Below, piece by piece: positions 18,760 to 26,892 of a stretch of 64,000 nt of DNA. The DNA is from Thermotoga profunda AZM34c06. GTDB lineage: Bacteria > Thermotogota > Thermotogae > Thermotogales > DSM-5069. The DNA lies in contig NZ_AP014510.1 of the NCBI RefSeq assembly GCF_000828675.1, positions 1,445,413 to 1,509,412 of the forward strand, in the 5' to 3' direction. A model generated the notes under the pieces. It had not been told where the DNA came from, searched no databases, and saw only the letters and a list, made by a program, of their open reading frames with translations. The first letter of the stretch is position 1; every line of letters starts with the position of its first letter. The translations under genes and the position numbers were made by a program.

Positions 18760-19343
18760 ATATCAATCCAGTTGTTCTTTTTTTCGCTTCAGTTTTCACG
18801 AGTAATATTTTGTTGACAAATTTCTTAGGTATGTGCTCTTATATTTCAATATCAAAAGATTTGAATTCGTCAAATGGTCTTGGCATGGCAGTCACTTTTG
18901 TAATGACAGTTACAACTGTTCTCAATTGGTTTGTTTATCACTACATCATAGTACCTTTTGGTTTGGATTATTTGAGATACATAATCTTTATAATTGTCAT
19001 AGCTGCTGTGGTACAAATTTTGGAGATGGTGATCGATAGAATTTCACCCTCACTGTACATGACATTAGGGATCTTTTTGCCATTGATCACTGTGAACTGT
19101 GCAATACTTGGTGTGACACTTTTTATGCAACTGAGAAATTATTCATTGCTTCAATCTCTATTTTATGGACTTGGTTCAGGACTTGGTTGGTGGCTTGCAA
19201 TAATTCTTTTGGCTGCGATAAGAAAGAAAATAGACAATGCACCGGCACCAGCAGGTTTGAAGGGAACAGGTCTTACATTCATAACAATTGGAATCATGGC
19301 AATGGCATTCATAGGCTTCTCTGGGATGATACGAGTTCAGTGA
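18756..19343 (+). CDS. RnfA/NqrE-family membrane subunit
   Basis: Pseudosymmetric partner of the RnfE/NqrD subunit; together they hold the membrane FeS centre. Cysteines occur in TNFLGMCSY and TVNCAILGV, as expected. I place the start at ATG 18756 (ATGA overlap with the preceding stop), giving 195 residues beginning MNINPVVLFFASVFTSN. The longer open frame from 18660 adds a hydrophilic stretch unlike the family and overlaps the preceding gene by about 100 bp. Confidence 0.94.
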   Translation: MNINPVVLFFASVFTSNILLTNFLGMCSYISISKDLNSSNGLGMAVTFVMTVTTVLNWFVYHYIIVPFGLDYLRYIIFIIVIAAVVQILEMVIDRISPSLYMTLGIFLPLITVNCAILGVTLFMQLRNYSLLQSLFYGLGSGLGWWLAIILLAAIRKKIDNAPAPAGLKGTGLTFITIGIMAMAFIGFSGMIRVQ

Positions 19344-19352
19344 GGTGAAAAG

Positions 19353-20468
19353 ATGTCACTCGTTTTGATAACGACATTAATTACTTCCGCAATTAGTGCG
19401 CTCTTAGCAGGTGCTATAGTATTGATCGATTCCTTTGTCAATAACTATGGGTTGGTTAAAATCACTATTAACAAAAGAAAGACCATCGAAGTCAAGGGTG
19501 GTTCGCCGCTCCTTTTTACTTTGGCATCCCAGGGAATATTCATACCCTCGGCTTGTGGGGGAAGAGGTAGTTGTGGGGTGTGCAAGGTGAAGGTTTTGAC
19601 CGATGTTGGAGCGTATCTTCCCACTGAGACACCTTATATTTCAAAAGAACAAATGAAGGAAAATATCAGACTTTCTTGTCAAGTCAAGGTCAAGAAGAAT
19701 CTTGAAATAGAGATTCCAGATGAACTTCTTTATGCTAAAAAATTCAAAGCCATTGTTGAAAAGATAAAGAATGTTACCTACGATATAAAAGAATTGACAC
19801 TACAACTTATAGAACCACAGACGATTGATTTCAAGGCAGGACAGTATGTTCAATTATCGATACCACCATATGGCAAGATCGATCAGATCACTCAGAGGGC
19901 ATATTCGATCTCTTCTGTTCCAAGTCAAAAAAATAAAATAGAGCTCCTGATAAGACTTGTACCTGGTGGTGCGGCAACCACTTATGTACACAATTACATG
20001 AAAGAGAAAGAGATAATCGAATTCACAGGACCATTTGGGGAATTTTACGTTCGTGAAACCGATGCTACAATGATCTGTGTTGCTGGTGGTTCTGGGATGG
20101 CACCAATAAAGTCAATAATCTTCGACTTGTATGAAAAAGGTACTAGCAATCGAGAGATATGGTATTTCTTTGGAGCAAGATCGTTGAAAGATCTTTTCTA
20201 TGTTGATATGTTCAAAGATTTAGAAAAGAAATGGAATAATTTCCACTTTGTACCAGCTCTCTCGAATCCTCTTCCTGAAGATAACTGGAATGGTGAAACT
20301 GGATTGATAACAGATGTCTTGGATAAATATCTCAAAAATAAAATAGAAAAATCTAAACCAAAAGAAGGATATCTATGCGGTAGTCCAGGTATGATCAATG
20401 CCTGTATTCAAGTGATGAAGACCAATGGTATTCCAGAAGAAAAGATCTATTATGACAAATTCGCTTGA
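19353..20468 (+). CDS. nqrF: NqrF-type NADH-oxidising subunit
   Basis: Electron-input subunit of Na+-NQR. The 371-residue protein has an N-terminal membrane helix (VLITTLITSAISALLAGAIVLI), a plant-type [2Fe-2S] ferredoxin domain with CGGRGSCGVC and a fourth Cys in LSCQV, an FAD domain with RAYSISS, and an NAD-binding domain with VAGGSGMAPI and YLCGSPGM. This is the NqrF architecture, not RnfB or RnfC. It is followed by an uncharacterised gene. With the upstream membrane subunits it suggests an NADH-oxidising sodium pump that lacks both NqrA and RnfB/RnfC at this locus. Confidence 0.93.
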   Translation: MSLVLITTLITSAISALLAGAIVLIDSFVNNYGLVKITINKRKTIEVKGGSPLLFTLASQGIFIPSACGGRGSCGVCKVKVLTDVGAYLPTETPYISKEQMKENIRLSCQVKVKKNLEIEIPDELLYAKKFKAIVEKIKNVTYDIKELTLQLIEPQTIDFKAGQYVQLSIPPYGKIDQITQRAYSISSVPSQKNKIELLIRLVPGGAATTYVHNYMKEKEIIEFTGPFGEFYVRETDATMICVAGGSGMAPIKSIIFDLYEKGTSNREIWYFFGARSLKDLFYVDMFKDLEKKWNNFHFVPALSNPLPEDNWNGETGLITDVLDKYLKNKIEKSKPKEGYLCGSPGMINACIQVMKTNGIPEEKIYYDKFA

Positions 20469-20480
20469 TGGGGTGGTTGA

Positions 20481-20930
20481 ATGAAAATGTCCCCGGAGTA
20501 TGTCGAAGCTCAAAAAAATATGAAACCAGGTGTGATAAGTTCTGTTGGTTTTCTTGGCGATGATACACGCAATTTAGTTCAAATAATTGAAGAAGACGAG
20601 CGAATAATGAGTCAGTTGGGATTGGATTTTGAAAAAGTTGCAGCATGGATGAAAAAAATGATGAGCAAAGCAATAAAAGGGCTCGGAGAAACTGTGTTGA
20701 TCGACGATAAATGGGAAGCGACTATTTATGAGGCGCGCGGTTTTATTCCATGTCCATTCAAAGATGGAATTTTCAGAAAAAGGTTAGTTCATGTAAGAAA
20801 TACAGTGAACAATGCCCAAATCGATTTCAGTGAGTTGTCAATACACCTTTTGGAGAAACACCATTTCTTGCAAGGGAAAGGCTCACCTTTCAGAATAGAA
20901 CCACATGTACTAAAACAGGTACTTGAATGA
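20481..20930 (+). CDS. Uncharacterised protein, last gene of the Nqr/Rnf operon
   Basis: 149 residues, not recognised. It is soluble, with no membrane segment or signal peptide. It contains a helical acidic region (IIEEDERIMSQLGLDFEKV), a basic helix (AWMKKMMSKAIKG), then a mixed C-terminal half with one Cys in GFIPCPFKD and a His-rich stretch LLEKHHFLQGKG. ATG at 20481 follows GGGGTGG, 12 bp after nqrF, so it is almost certainly in the operon. A role in assembly, in replacing a missing subunit or in regulation is possible but unproven. Confidence 0.8.
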   Translation: MKMSPEYVEAQKNMKPGVISSVGFLGDDTRNLVQIIEEDERIMSQLGLDFEKVAAWMKKMMSKAIKGLGETVLIDDKWEATIYEARGFIPCPFKDGIFRKRLVHVRNTVNNAQIDFSELSIHLLEKHHFLQGKGSPFRIEPHVLKQVLE

Positions 20931-20931
20931 T

Positions 20932-21603
20932 CTATCTTTCGGTAATGATCGTTCCCGGTATTCGCAGTTTTTTCTCAAGATTCGAGAAGACAAAAGACAT
21001 AATCCAGACGATTGACAGATAAATAAGAGCGGTGAGCAAATAGACTTTGAAAAATTCAAAGTTTCTGCTGGCTATAAACTTTGCTTGTGCCATCATCTCT
21101 GGTGCACCGATTATATAAGCCATCGAGGTATATTTCAATAAATAAATGAACTCATTGGTCCAGGCTGGGATGACTCGCCTGAGTGCTTGTGGAAGGATTA
21201 TGAATCTAACTGCTTGCCATTTTCTCATTCCTATAGATAGCGCTGCCTTCATCTGGCCTGAGCCGATTGATTGAATTGAGCCCCTTAAGTATTCCGCTTG
21301 ATAAGCTGCGCTGTTTATAGAAAAGCCTATCAACGCCGCTAAAAGCGGTGTTAAGCGAATTCCATAGACTGGCAACCCATAGTAAAGTATGAAAAGTTGA
21401 ACCAACATCGGTGTTCCACGTATTAATTCAATAAATCCTGTGCTAATTAGACTCACAAATCTGTTCCCATAGACTTTACATAGACATAATACAGTTCCCA
21501 AAATAAGACCAATGACTGCTGTGAAAACAGTCATATATAGAGTTACAACCAAACCATTGAGAAGTTTTGGCATCGAAACGAGTATTATCTGCCAAAAACT
21601 CAT
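20932..21603 (-). CDS. Polar amino-acid ABC transporter permease (HisM family)
   Basis: Membrane subunit for amino-acid uptake, 223 residues with five to six helices. It has the family EAA-loop region around QAEYLRGSIQSIGSGQMKAALSIGM. ATG start overlaps the ATPase gene by 4 bp. The operon carries two non-identical permeases on either side of the ATPase gene, consistent with a heterodimeric transmembrane unit. The 3' end meets the convergent Nqr-operon gene with one base between stops and no visible terminator. Confidence 0.93.
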   Translation of the reverse strand: MSFWQIILVSMPKLLNGLVVTLYMTVFTAVIGLILGTVLCLCKVYGNRFVSLISTGFIELIRGTPMLVQLFILYYGLPVYGIRLTPLLAALIGFSINSAAYQAEYLRGSIQSIGSGQMKAALSIGMRKWQAVRFIILPQALRRVIPAWTNEFIYLLKYTSMAYIIGAPEMMAQAKFIASRNFEFFKVYLLTALIYLSIVWIMSFVFSNLEKKLRIPGTIITER

Positions 21604-22355
21604 TTGATCTTTTCCTCTCCATACAACTCTGTGAGTTTTCTGAGAAATTGCCTTGTTCTGTCTTTTTGAGGATTGGTGAATATTGAAGATGGTGGACCTT
21701 GTTCGACGATGATTCCATTTTCCATAAAAATGATTTCGTCTGCAACTGTCCTTGCAAATCCAAGTTCGTGTGTAACAACCAACATGGTCATACCCGATTT
21801 TGCAAGGTCGGTCATCACCGAGAGAACTTCCCCGATGAGTTCAGGATCAAGTGCAGATGTTGGTTCGTCAAAGAGCATTAATTTTGGCCTCATTGCAAGC
21901 GCTCTTGCGATTGCTACGCGCTGTTTTTGTCCACCAGATAGTTGCGAAGGATAAAGTTCTGCTTTTTGTGAGAGGCCTACCTTAGATAATTGTTCTAACG
22001 CGATCTGTGTCGCTTCTTCTTTTGGTAACTTCTGAACTTTTATTAAACCAATTCTCACATTATCAAGAGCTGTTAAGTGATTGAACAAGTTGAAATCCTG
22101 AAAAACATATCCTATTTTTTGTCTCATTTTATGTGCATTGTGTGAAGTTATTTCCTCACCTTCGAGCCAAATTCTTCCATAATCTGGCTCGACCAATCTG
22201 TTTATACAAGCAAGCAATGTACTCTTGCCTGTACCACTTGGCCCTATTATGACCTTTGTTTCACCCTTTTTGAGTTCGAGTGAGATACCTTTTAAAATCT
22301 CATTCTTGCCATAACTTTTCTTGAGATCTTCAATCTTTAAAATGATCTGGATCAA
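21600..22355 (-). CDS. Polar amino-acid ABC transporter ATP-binding protein
   Basis: ATPase of the amino-acid importer (GlnQ/HisP family), 251 residues. Walker A IGPSGTGKST, signature LSGGQKQRVAIARAL, Walker B LMLFDEPTSALDPE and switch His in VTHELGFA are intact. Start TTG at 22355 behind AGGAGG, overlapping the preceding permease by 4 bp. Confidence 0.96.
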   Translation of the reverse strand: MIQIILKIEDLKKSYGKNEILKGISLELKKGETKVIIGPSGTGKSTLLACINRLVEPDYGRIWLEGEEITSHNAHKMRQKIGYVFQDFNLFNHLTALDNVRIGLIKVQKLPKEEATQIALEQLSKVGLSQKAELYPSQLSGGQKQRVAIARALAMRPKLMLFDEPTSALDPELIGEVLSVMTDLAKSGMTMLVVTHELGFARTVADEIIFMENGIIVEQGPPSSIFTNPQKDRTRQFLRKLTELYGEEKIK

Positions 22356-22975
22356 TGTGAAACCTCCTTGGTCTCAAAACCAGGTATTTGCATTTTCTTT
22401 TCTATATATCCCATTAATTTGTTTGCTGAAATAGTCATTACAAGATATATAGCTGCACAGGTGAGAAAGATAATCATTGGTTCATAGGTTGTCGAGATGA
22501 TGTAACTCCCCTGTCTTAACAATTCAACTACCCCAAGCGCATAAGCCATAGATGAATCTTTCAGAACCACTGTGAATTCATTCGTCCAAGGAGCGATGGA
22601 GAACCTCAGCGCCTGTGGAAAAACTATGTATCTGAAACTTTCAAATGGCGTCATTCCAATCGATAGAGCGGCTAACGTCTGACCCTTTCCAACAGAGAGA
22701 ATAGCCCCTCTGAAAATCTGAGATTGATAGGCAGAGCTTCTTATACCCAGACCGAGGACACACGATACGAATGGGGCAAATTTGATTCCAATCTCTGGGA
22801 GTCCGTAGAAAATCAACATCAATAGGACAAGAAGAGGGATACTTCTGAACGTTCTTTCATAAAGAGAACAAACAAAACGGGCAACACGGCCACCATAAAC
22901 TTGAGCAAAACTCACTGGTACCGCGATCACAAAACCAAGTCCAAGACCAAGAATTGTCAATTCAACAGTGACCAA
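22352..22975 (-). CDS. Polar amino-acid ABC transporter permease, N-terminal start uncertain
   Basis: Second HisM-family permease, 207 residues from TTG at 22975, with EAA-loop region SAYQSQIFRGAILSVGKGQTLAALSIGM. The open frame continues upstream for 18 more codons that look like a normal family N-terminus (KLSLIVSSLPVLLKGT before TLVTVEL), but contains no ATG, GTG or TTG. The only strong G-rich ribosome site, GTGGGGGG at 23044-23037, lies 7 bases before an in-frame GTA at 23029. Deleting one A in the run at 23025-23021 would also connect a TTG at 23036 to the frame. The true start is therefore probably upstream of the coordinate given. Confidence 0.88.
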   Translation of the reverse strand: MVTVELTILGLGLGFVIAVPVSFAQVYGGRVARFVCSLYERTFRSIPLLVLLMLIFYGLPEIGIKFAPFVSCVLGLGIRSSAYQSQIFRGAILSVGKGQTLAALSIGMTPFESFRYIVFPQALRFSIAPWTNEFTVVLKDSSMAYALGVVELLRQGSYIISTTYEPMIIFLTCAAIYLVMTISANKLMGYIEKKMQIPGFETKEVSH

Positions 22976-23047
22976 TGTGCCCTTGAGAAGAACAGGTAAA
23001 GAGCTGACGATTAATGATAGTTTTTCTACTGTTCAACCCCCCACTTG

Positions 23048-23773
23048 CTAAAAATACTTGTCAATCAATTCTGCCATTTTTCCTGTTTCATTCAAAATCT
23101 TGATAGCACTGTTGATTTTGTCCAGTAATTCTTTATTCCCCTTCTTTACAGCTATTCCATACTGTTCCCCCGTAACAATGATACCCACAACCTTGACGGG
23201 TCTTATAACTGCAAACCTGTTAGCAACTGGGGAATCTAAAACAATCGCGTCTATGTTCCCGTTCAAAAGATCACTGAGAGCGAGTACAAAAGTATCATAT
23301 CTCTTGAGATTTTTCTCTGGAAGTAAACCTTTACCTACTAAATTATCAGTACACCACAAATCTCCAGTTGTACCAGTTTGAACACCTATTCTACCTTTCT
23401 GATACAAGATGGTTATTGTCAAATCACTGTCAGCTTTCACAATGATACTCTGATCTGCTGTCCAGTATGGTATTGAAAAATCCACTACTTGTTTACGTTC
23501 ATCGGTTATCGTCATGGCTGCAGCAACTACATCAACCTGGCCTGCTCTCAATGCTGGTATTAAAGAATCAAAACTCATATCAACAAACTTCAGTTCGAAA
23601 TCAGCCAATTTTGCAATTTCACGCATCAAATCCATATCAAAACCCACAAATTGTCCGTTTTCGATATACTCAAAAGGTGGAAAATCAGCACTGGTTCCAA
23701 GGGTTACAGTTTTTGCATAAACAAAACTAACCACTAAAAGTAAAAAGATCATAATACATTTGGTTAATTTCAT
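23048..23773 (-). CDS. Amino-acid ABC transporter substrate-binding protein
   Basis: Exported family 3 solute-binding protein, 241 residues, with signal peptide KLTKCIMIFLLLVVSFVYA. Conserved features are GTSADFPPFEY at the mature N-terminus, GFDMDLMREIAK, and the DERKQVVDFSIPYW hinge region. First gene of the transporter operon, with a good promoter 24 bases upstream of the start. Specificity (polar amino acid) cannot be read from sequence alone. Confidence 0.94.
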   Translation of the reverse strand: MKLTKCIMIFLLLVVSFVYAKTVTLGTSADFPPFEYIENGQFVGFDMDLMREIAKLADFELKFVDMSFDSLIPALRAGQVDVVAAAMTITDERKQVVDFSIPYWTADQSIIVKADSDLTITILYQKGRIGVQTGTTGDLWCTDNLVGKGLLPEKNLKRYDTFVLALSDLLNGNIDAIVLDSPVANRFAVIRPVKVVGIIVTGEQYGIAVKKGNKELLDKINSAIKILNETGKMAELIDKYF

Positions 23774-23796
23774 TCAATCCCTCCCTTCAAAACTAC

Positions 23797-23826
23797 ATTA
23801 TACTATAACACCAAGATCGTTTTCAA
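23797..23826 (-). promoter_or_regulatory. Sigma-A-type promoter of amino-acid ABC operon
   Basis: On the minus strand, TTGAAA at 23826-23821 and TATAAT at 23802-23797, with an 18-base spacer. It ends 24 bases before the ATG of the binding protein, next to GGGAGGG. Confidence 0.7.
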
Positions 23827-23827
23827 T

Positions 23828-24604
23828 TCATAATTGCTTTGCATACTTAGTAAACCACAAAGAAAAAAGAAAACTAAAAAGAATCACACCAGACAATAAA
23901 AAATATCCATAAAAACTGAAGGTCTGTTTATCAAACGGTTGTATCTTCAAAAGCGATGCTACTACCAAGCCGAAAACGAAATTTTTGGTTTGATTAGGAA
24001 ATCTCTCATACAGATATTTCATAAACAATGTGCAAGCAGCTATACCAAATACAACACCTACACCAAACGGAATTAGAACAGCAAAATTCAGAGCGCTAAC
24101 TGCGTTTATTATATCTTTATATACCCCAAAGATGAGCATAACAAGAGAACCACTCAAACCTGGCATAACCATAGCAAATGCCGCAACAAAACCTGCAATT
24201 GGTAGAAAGATACCAGACACCTTGAATGAAAATTTGATATTTTCAACAAAGACAAAAAGAAAAATTCCAACAAAGATATAACCGAATTTAATTTTACCAA
24301 GGCTCTTGAACAAAAAAGGAATCGTACCAAGAACAAGCCCAAAAAATGCGGCATAGGTAAACCCCGTAGCTTTATCCAATGCCAAGCTCATCAGTTTTGA
24401 ACCCATTAAGAGTGCGCTTAAAAGCCCTATGCCGACCATTATGATAAATCTAAATTGTTCTTTATTCAACTTGAATCTAACCGTATCAGCAATAGTTCTT
24501 ATCAATTTTTCATAGATTCCAAGTACAACGGCGATCGTCCCACCGCTGATTCCAGGTACAAGATTTGCTAAACCAATCAATATTCCTGAGACTACCTCTC
24601 TCAT
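23828..24604 (-). CDS. DUF368 membrane protein (PopT-type undecaprenyl phosphate transporter)
   Basis: Polytopic membrane protein of the DUF368 family, members of which were recently shown to recycle undecaprenyl phosphate across the membrane for cell-wall synthesis. 258 residues, eight or so helices, with the family's duplicated motifs GLANLVPGISGGTIAVVLG near the N-terminus and AMVMPGLSGSLVMLIFGVY in the middle. It is divergent from araR and separated from the amino-acid transporter by its own promoter region. The role is inferred from family membership. Confidence 0.9.
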   Translation of the reverse strand: MREVVSGILIGLANLVPGISGGTIAVVLGIYEKLIRTIADTVRFKLNKEQFRFIIMVGIGLLSALLMGSKLMSLALDKATGFTYAAFFGLVLGTIPFLFKSLGKIKFGYIFVGIFLFVFVENIKFSFKVSGIFLPIAGFVAAFAMVMPGLSGSLVMLIFGVYKDIINAVSALNFAVLIPFGVGVVFGIAACTLFMKYLYERFPNQTKNFVFGLVVASLLKIQPFDKQTFSFYGYFLLSGVILFSFLFSLWFTKYAKQL

Positions 24605-24717
24605 AGTTCTAATTAATCCCTCCTTGCAAATTCTACACTCAATTTGTGTATCAATGAATATCGATTTTTTGCATAGCTCAAAGAAATCATTGAGAATATT
24701 TAAAAATATTTGTAAAC

Positions 24718-24758
24718 TTGACTTGCCTTTGAAATGAGCGTAAAATAATGTACGTACC
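24718..24758 (+). promoter_or_regulatory. araR promoter with AraR operator
   Basis: TTGACT (24718-24723), 17-base spacer, TAAAAT (24741-24746). Immediately downstream is TGTACGTACC (24749-24758), one base from the palindromic core TGTACGTACA of the Bacillus AraR operator. An operator over the predicted transcription start indicates autorepression. Confidence 0.8.
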
Positions 24759-24763
24759 TTTGC

Positions 24764-25837
24764 TTGGAGGTGAAAGCCATAGTCCCAAAATACAAACTAA
24801 TTGAACAGTCCTTAATAAAGGAACTTAAATCAGGAAGATATTCTTTAGGTGTCAAGTTGCCAACGGAAAAAGAACTGATGGAGAAATTTGACGCAAGTAG
24901 AGAAACTGTGAGAAAGGCCCTCGATAGACTTGCTGTGAAGGGATTCATCGTTCGAAAACCTGGCGTTGGAACATTTGTAAATGCTGAAAGAGAAAATCAA
25001 ACTGTGGGAATAATCGTTCAACAAATAACCAGTTATATCTTTCCCTATGTTGTTCTTGGGGCAGAGGACTACTTGTTTAGAAATGGATACAAAATGTTGT
25101 TAGGAAACGCTTCGGAAGATCCAAATAAAGAAAGACAAATAATAACAGAATGGGTAGAATCTGGCGTAACTGGTTTGATAATAGATCCAGTGTGCAGTGC
25201 AACGAAAAGATCGAACAAAGATTATGTGGAGACACTGGTAAAAGAAGGTATAAAGGTTGTCTTGGTCCACAGTAATTGGAAAATAGATGGTGCAGGTAGT
25301 GTCACTCTGGATGATGCATATGGTGGTGCAAAAGCCGCTGAAATTTTTCACCAATTCGGCCATAAAAGAGTTGCAGTTCTTTACAAGTCTATACATCTAC
25401 CGAGTGTTGTGAGAGCTTCAAGTTTTATCGATTGCGCAAAACAACTTGGTTTTGAAAAAATTTATGAGAAATCATTCAACGTCTCTGAATTTACTGGAGC
25501 TCCGATGCAAAGTGCATATGAACTTCTGAATATGCCTAAACAGTTGCGACCAACGGCCATTTTTTGTTATAACGATGCCACAGCCTTGCAAGTTCAATTG
25601 GTGGCAAAAAGACTTGGGTTGAACATACCAGATGACATATCCGTGATTGGTTTCGATGATGCACCCATAGGTGATTTCAGAGAAATGCTCACAACCTTTG
25701 CCCATCCAAAGGAAGATGTGGGAAGAAAAGCCGTGGAAATCTTGTTGGGAATGCTGCATGGTCAGAAGTCCGAAAGGTATGTAATGCAACCTGAATTGAT
25801 AGAAAGAAGTTCTGTTTGTAGTCCTAAGACCACTTGA
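24764..25837 (+). CDS. araR: AraR-type repressor (GntR DNA-binding domain, LacI-type sensor)
   Basis: L-arabinose-responsive repressor. Residues 1 to about 75 form a GntR-type winged helix (KLPTEKELMEKFDASRETVRKALDRL, seen in two parts). The remaining 280 residues are a LacI/GalR-type periplasmic-binding fold (TVGIIVQQITSYIF ... ISVIGFDDAPIGDF). This GntR-LacI fusion is the AraR architecture known from Bacillus. It is followed after 13 bp by araD, and operators of the AraR type lie in five promoters of the window. The coordinate uses the first canonical start (TTG). However, GGAGG at 24766-24770 points to an in-frame ATA at 24779, which would give an N-terminus (I/M)VPKY that aligns with the MLPKY start of B. 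subtilis AraR. Confidence 0.92.
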   Translation: MEVKAIVPKYKLIEQSLIKELKSGRYSLGVKLPTEKELMEKFDASRETVRKALDRLAVKGFIVRKPGVGTFVNAERENQTVGIIVQQITSYIFPYVVLGAEDYLFRNGYKMLLGNASEDPNKERQIITEWVESGVTGLIIDPVCSATKRSNKDYVETLVKEGIKVVLVHSNWKIDGAGSVTLDDAYGGAKAAEIFHQFGHKRVAVLYKSIHLPSVVRASSFIDCAKQLGFEKIYEKSFNVSEFTGAPMQSAYELLNMPKQLRPTAIFCYNDATALQVQLVAKRLGLNIPDDISVIGFDDAPIGDFREMLTTFAHPKEDVGRKAVEILLGMLHGQKSERYVMQPELIERSSVCSPKTT

Positions 25838-25850
25838 ATGGGGTGATCAT

Positions 25851-26498
25851 ATGTATGAAATGGAAAAGCAGTTACTTTACGAAGCTCATTTGACACTTGA
25901 AAAATATGATTTAGTTGCTTATACAAGTGGAAATGTGAGTTTGAGAATTAAAGATCATGTGATAATCAAGCCTTCTGGTGTGGCATATTCAGTTTTGAAG
26001 CCTTCTGACATGATTATTGTAGATCTGTATGGCAATGTCATAGAAGGAAATATGAAACCATCTGTTGATACTGCAACCCACTTGTATTTATACAGAAATA
26101 TAGAATGGGCAAAATCCATCATACACACACATTCTACCTTTGCAACTGTTTTTGCAGTACGCGAAAAATGCATACCAGTTTTGTGCACAGCGCACGCAGA
26201 TGTTTTTGGCGAAGAGATCCCAGTTACAGAATATGCCCCAGTGGGATCTGAAGCAATTGGTAAAGCTGTGCTAAAAGTGATCGGAAAATCTGGAACAGTT
26301 TTACTCAGAAAACATGGAGTAATAGTGGTGGGTAAATCCTTAGATGACGCCGTGAAAAAGGCGGTGTTTCTGGAAGAAATATCAAAGATGAGTTATTTTG
26401 CAATGGCAAATCATCATGTAGAACCTTTAGACCCTTCCGAAGTTGACAGATTGAACAAACAATACCACACAAAATATGGACAGGCAAATAACTTATAG
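25851..26498 (+). CDS. araD: L-ribulose-5-phosphate 4-epimerase
   Basis: Class II aldolase-fold enzyme that converts L-ribulose 5-phosphate to D-xylulose 5-phosphate, the last step of arabinose catabolism. 215 residues. Metal-binding HTHST and the later His in LRKHGVIV, substrate-phosphate loop SGNVS and KPSGV, and CTAHADVFGEE are all as expected. ATG at 25851 behind GGGGTG. Cotranscribed with araR. A related fuculose-phosphate aldolase cannot be excluded by motif alone, but the araR context favours AraD. Confidence 0.9.
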   Translation: MYEMEKQLLYEAHLTLEKYDLVAYTSGNVSLRIKDHVIIKPSGVAYSVLKPSDMIIVDLYGNVIEGNMKPSVDTATHLYLYRNIEWAKSIIHTHSTFATVFAVREKCIPVLCTAHADVFGEEIPVTEYAPVGSEAIGKAVLKVIGKSGTVLLRKHGVIVVGKSLDDAVKKAVFLEEISKMSYFAMANHHVEPLDPSEVDRLNKQYHTKYGQANNL

Positions 26499-26664
26499 AG
26501 AAGAGTTTCTGTGTTTTCATTTGCCTTTTCTGAAAACAGCAAAATTCCCGTTGAGATTTTCCTGATATGAAAGATAAGTCGTCAATTTGATGAATTCAGT
26601 TCAAATATACAACACAATTAAGAACATTTGTGTGACATTTTCTTGTTCGATCAGAAGATTATTC

Positions 26665-26689
26665 AAGAGAAATAGAGAAAATGAAAGAA
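26665..26689 (+). promoter_or_regulatory. A/G-rich upstream element, copy 1
   Basis: Starts 134 bases before the AraR operator core at 26799. It contains AGAGAAAATGAAAGAA (26674-26689), identical to 46277-46292. The full 25-base element matches the copies at 41307 and 46268 in 22 of 25 positions each. It might be an activator site or an UP-like or DNA-bending element. No known protein is assigned. Confidence 0.6.
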
Positions 26690-26758
26690 ATCAAACGAAA
26701 TAATAAAATATCTACTAATGTTTTGCCTTTTTATGTCATACACATCTGTTTTTAGCAT

Positions 26759-26808
26759 TTGAGCATAATCTTGCAGCTGTGTATAATTGTCATGATAATG
26801 TACGTACA
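26759..26808 (+). promoter_or_regulatory. Promoter and AraR operator of sugar ABC operon 1
   Basis: TTGAGC (26759-26764), 17-base spacer, TATAAT (26782-26787), then the exact operator core TGTACGTACA at 26799-26808 flanked by AA and AAT. The operator covers the start of the transcript, so AraR should repress. Confidence 0.85.
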
Positions 26809-26877
26809 AATAACACTCTTCTAAACGCCGCGATTTTTGTTGTGTTCTTCAGTGGAAATAGTTGATCAATCATTTCA

Positions 26878-26892
26878 TTGTGTTGAACACAA
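26878..26892. promoter_or_regulatory. Perfect dyad TTGTGTTGAACACAA in 5' leader
   Basis: Seven-base arms around a single G, ten bases before the GGGGGAGG ribosome site of the binding-protein gene. It is too tight for an RNA hairpin, so it looks like a protein-binding operator. A shorter related dyad, TGTTAGAACA, lies at 30366-30375 in the next operon's leader. Confidence 0.45.
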
